Source of the DNA: Gemmatimonadota bacterium
Lineage (GTDB): Bacteria; Gemmatimonadota; Gemmatimonadetes; Gemmatimonadales; GWC2-71-9
NCBI GenBank assembly: GCA_003220985.1
Contig: QHTY01000111.1
Span: 453-6,741 of the forward strand
Length of the DNA: 6,289 nucleotides
Direction: 5' to 3'
Shown here in pieces: positions 5,939-6,289 of this stretch (within the stretch, counting starts at the first letter, position 1; every line of letters begins with the position of its first letter). A program made the translations under genes and the position numbers. Below the pieces are notes generated by a model. That model searched no databases. It had not been told where the DNA came from and worked only from the letters and a program-made list of their open reading frames with translations.

Positions 5939-5966
5939 TTTAGCACTTTGTTTAACGTGGCGGCAA
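5937..5966 (-). promoter_or_regulatory. Candidate sigma70-type promoter for the aminotransferase operon
   Basis: On the minus strand a TTGCCG box (5966-5961) is followed after 18 bases by TAAAAA (5942-5937), inside the only AT-richer patch of the spacer (5960-5937). The matches to TTGACA and TATAAT are partial (3 of 6 and 4 of 6). It is proposed mainly because there is no space for a promoter between the terminator-like hairpin and the aminotransferase ATG. Transcription would start around 5930, just at the hairpin-rich leader. Confidence 0.25.
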
Positions 5967-6030
5967 TACGCGGCAAATCACCACGGGTCGTCAGTTGTAA
6001 GCGTACTCTACCCCTCTGGTCCCTCCTGCG

Positions 6031-6289
6031 TCAAGGGCTTGATTCCGTGTCGATCTGGGCTCGCTGGAGGGTCCCCGAGAAATCGACATAGATCGTCTTC
6101 GTTTCGGAGTAGAAGTCGTAGACCTCCCATCCCCCTTCGCGGTGACCGTTGCCGGTCTGCTTCACGCCACCAAAGGGGAGATGCGCCTCCGCGCCGATCG
6201 TTGGCGCATTGACGTAGGTGATGCCGGTGTCCAAATCGGTCATCGCCTTGAAGGCGCCGTTGATGTCGCGCGTGTAGAGCGAGCTCGAC
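6031..6289 (-). CDS. Aldehyde dehydrogenase, C-terminal fragment (5' end outside window)
   Basis: The last 85 residues of an NAD(P)+-dependent aldehyde dehydrogenase; the gene enters from the right edge. Directly visible are YTRDIN, DTGITYVNAPT, the family signature LPFGGVKQTGNGHREGG, and a tail reading FYSETKTIYVDFSGTLQRAQ. LPFGGxKxTG is the conserved C-terminal motif near the oligomerisation and substrate-tunnel region of the ALDH superfamily. The NAPTIGAE...LPFGG wording resembles a bacterial subgroup often labelled semialdehyde dehydrogenase, but the substrate cannot be told from this part because the catalytic Cys and Glu lie outside the window. The stop is TGA at 6033-6031. About 200 bases separate it from the next gene, with a terminator-like hairpin near the far end, so it is probably not a regular member of the downstream operon. 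Confidence 0.9.
   Translation of the reverse strand, partial: SSSLYTRDINGAFKAMTDLDTGITYVNAPTIGAEAHLPFGGVKQTGNGHREGGWEVYDFYSETKTIYVDFSGTLQRAQIDTESSP

Noticed and set aside
5852..6030. T-box, SAM or other known riboswitch in the leader
   Set aside because: No T-box core sequence and no other conserved aptamer motif could be found by eye; only generic stems are supported.
5246..6091. 281-codon plus-strand open frame across the aminotransferase and the spacer
   Set aside because: It runs through the aminotransferase coding region, the terminator hairpin and the aldehyde dehydrogenase end; no motif and no ribosome-binding site stands out.

Overview
The window is a GC-rich piece of a bacterial chromosome. 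All recognisable genes lie on the minus strand, so the biology reads from high to low coordinates. Strong GC bias, compact overlapping genes, GTG starts, long spurious antisense reading frames and a short heptamer repeat fit a free-living high-GC soil-type bacterium. Acidobacteriota (Vicinamibacteria-like) is my tentative guess; it rests on general appearance, not on a marker gene.

Layout along the minus strand: the C-terminal end of an aldehyde dehydrogenase (6289-6031); a roughly 200-base spacer (6030-5831) with a candidate promoter, nested hairpins, a 13-codon mini-ORF and a terminator-like hairpin with a T-tract only 21 bases before the next start codon; a class I/II aminotransferase (5830-4613); panB, ketopantoate hydroxymethyltransferase (4626-3730); thrC, threonine synthase (3733-2480); thrB, homoserine kinase, with a broken reading frame (2483-1553); a CysO/MoaD-type sulfur carrier ending in Gly-Gly (1539-1264); a MoeB/MoeZ-type E1 enzyme with a C-terminal rhodanese domain (1261-113). 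At the left edge there may be the start of another gene (54 down to 1).

The genes from the aminotransferase to the E1 enzyme overlap or nearly touch (14-base overlap, two 4-base overlaps, 13-base gap, 2-base gap). They look like one translationally coupled operon. It joins aspartate-family amino acid synthesis (ThrB makes O-phosphohomoserine, ThrC converts it to threonine), a step of pantothenate synthesis (PanB), and a protein-thiocarboxylate sulfur-transfer pair (carrier plus its adenylating/sulfurating enzyme). The pair resembles the CysO-MoeZ system of Mycobacterium, which supplies sulfur for cysteine synthesis.

Most worth a second look: (1) thrB changes frame just before its ATP-binding GSSAAA motif and seems to lack about a dozen family residues there, so it is either a fresh pseudogene or an assembly error; (2) four perfect GGGGGC repeats, a textbook G-quadruplex sequence, sit at the panB/thrC junction and end 7 bases before the thrC GTG; (3) an attenuator-like leader precedes the aminotransferase; (4) a sulfur-carrier module is coupled to threonine genes. 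I do not see a defence system, mobile element, CRISPR array, tRNA or rRNA.
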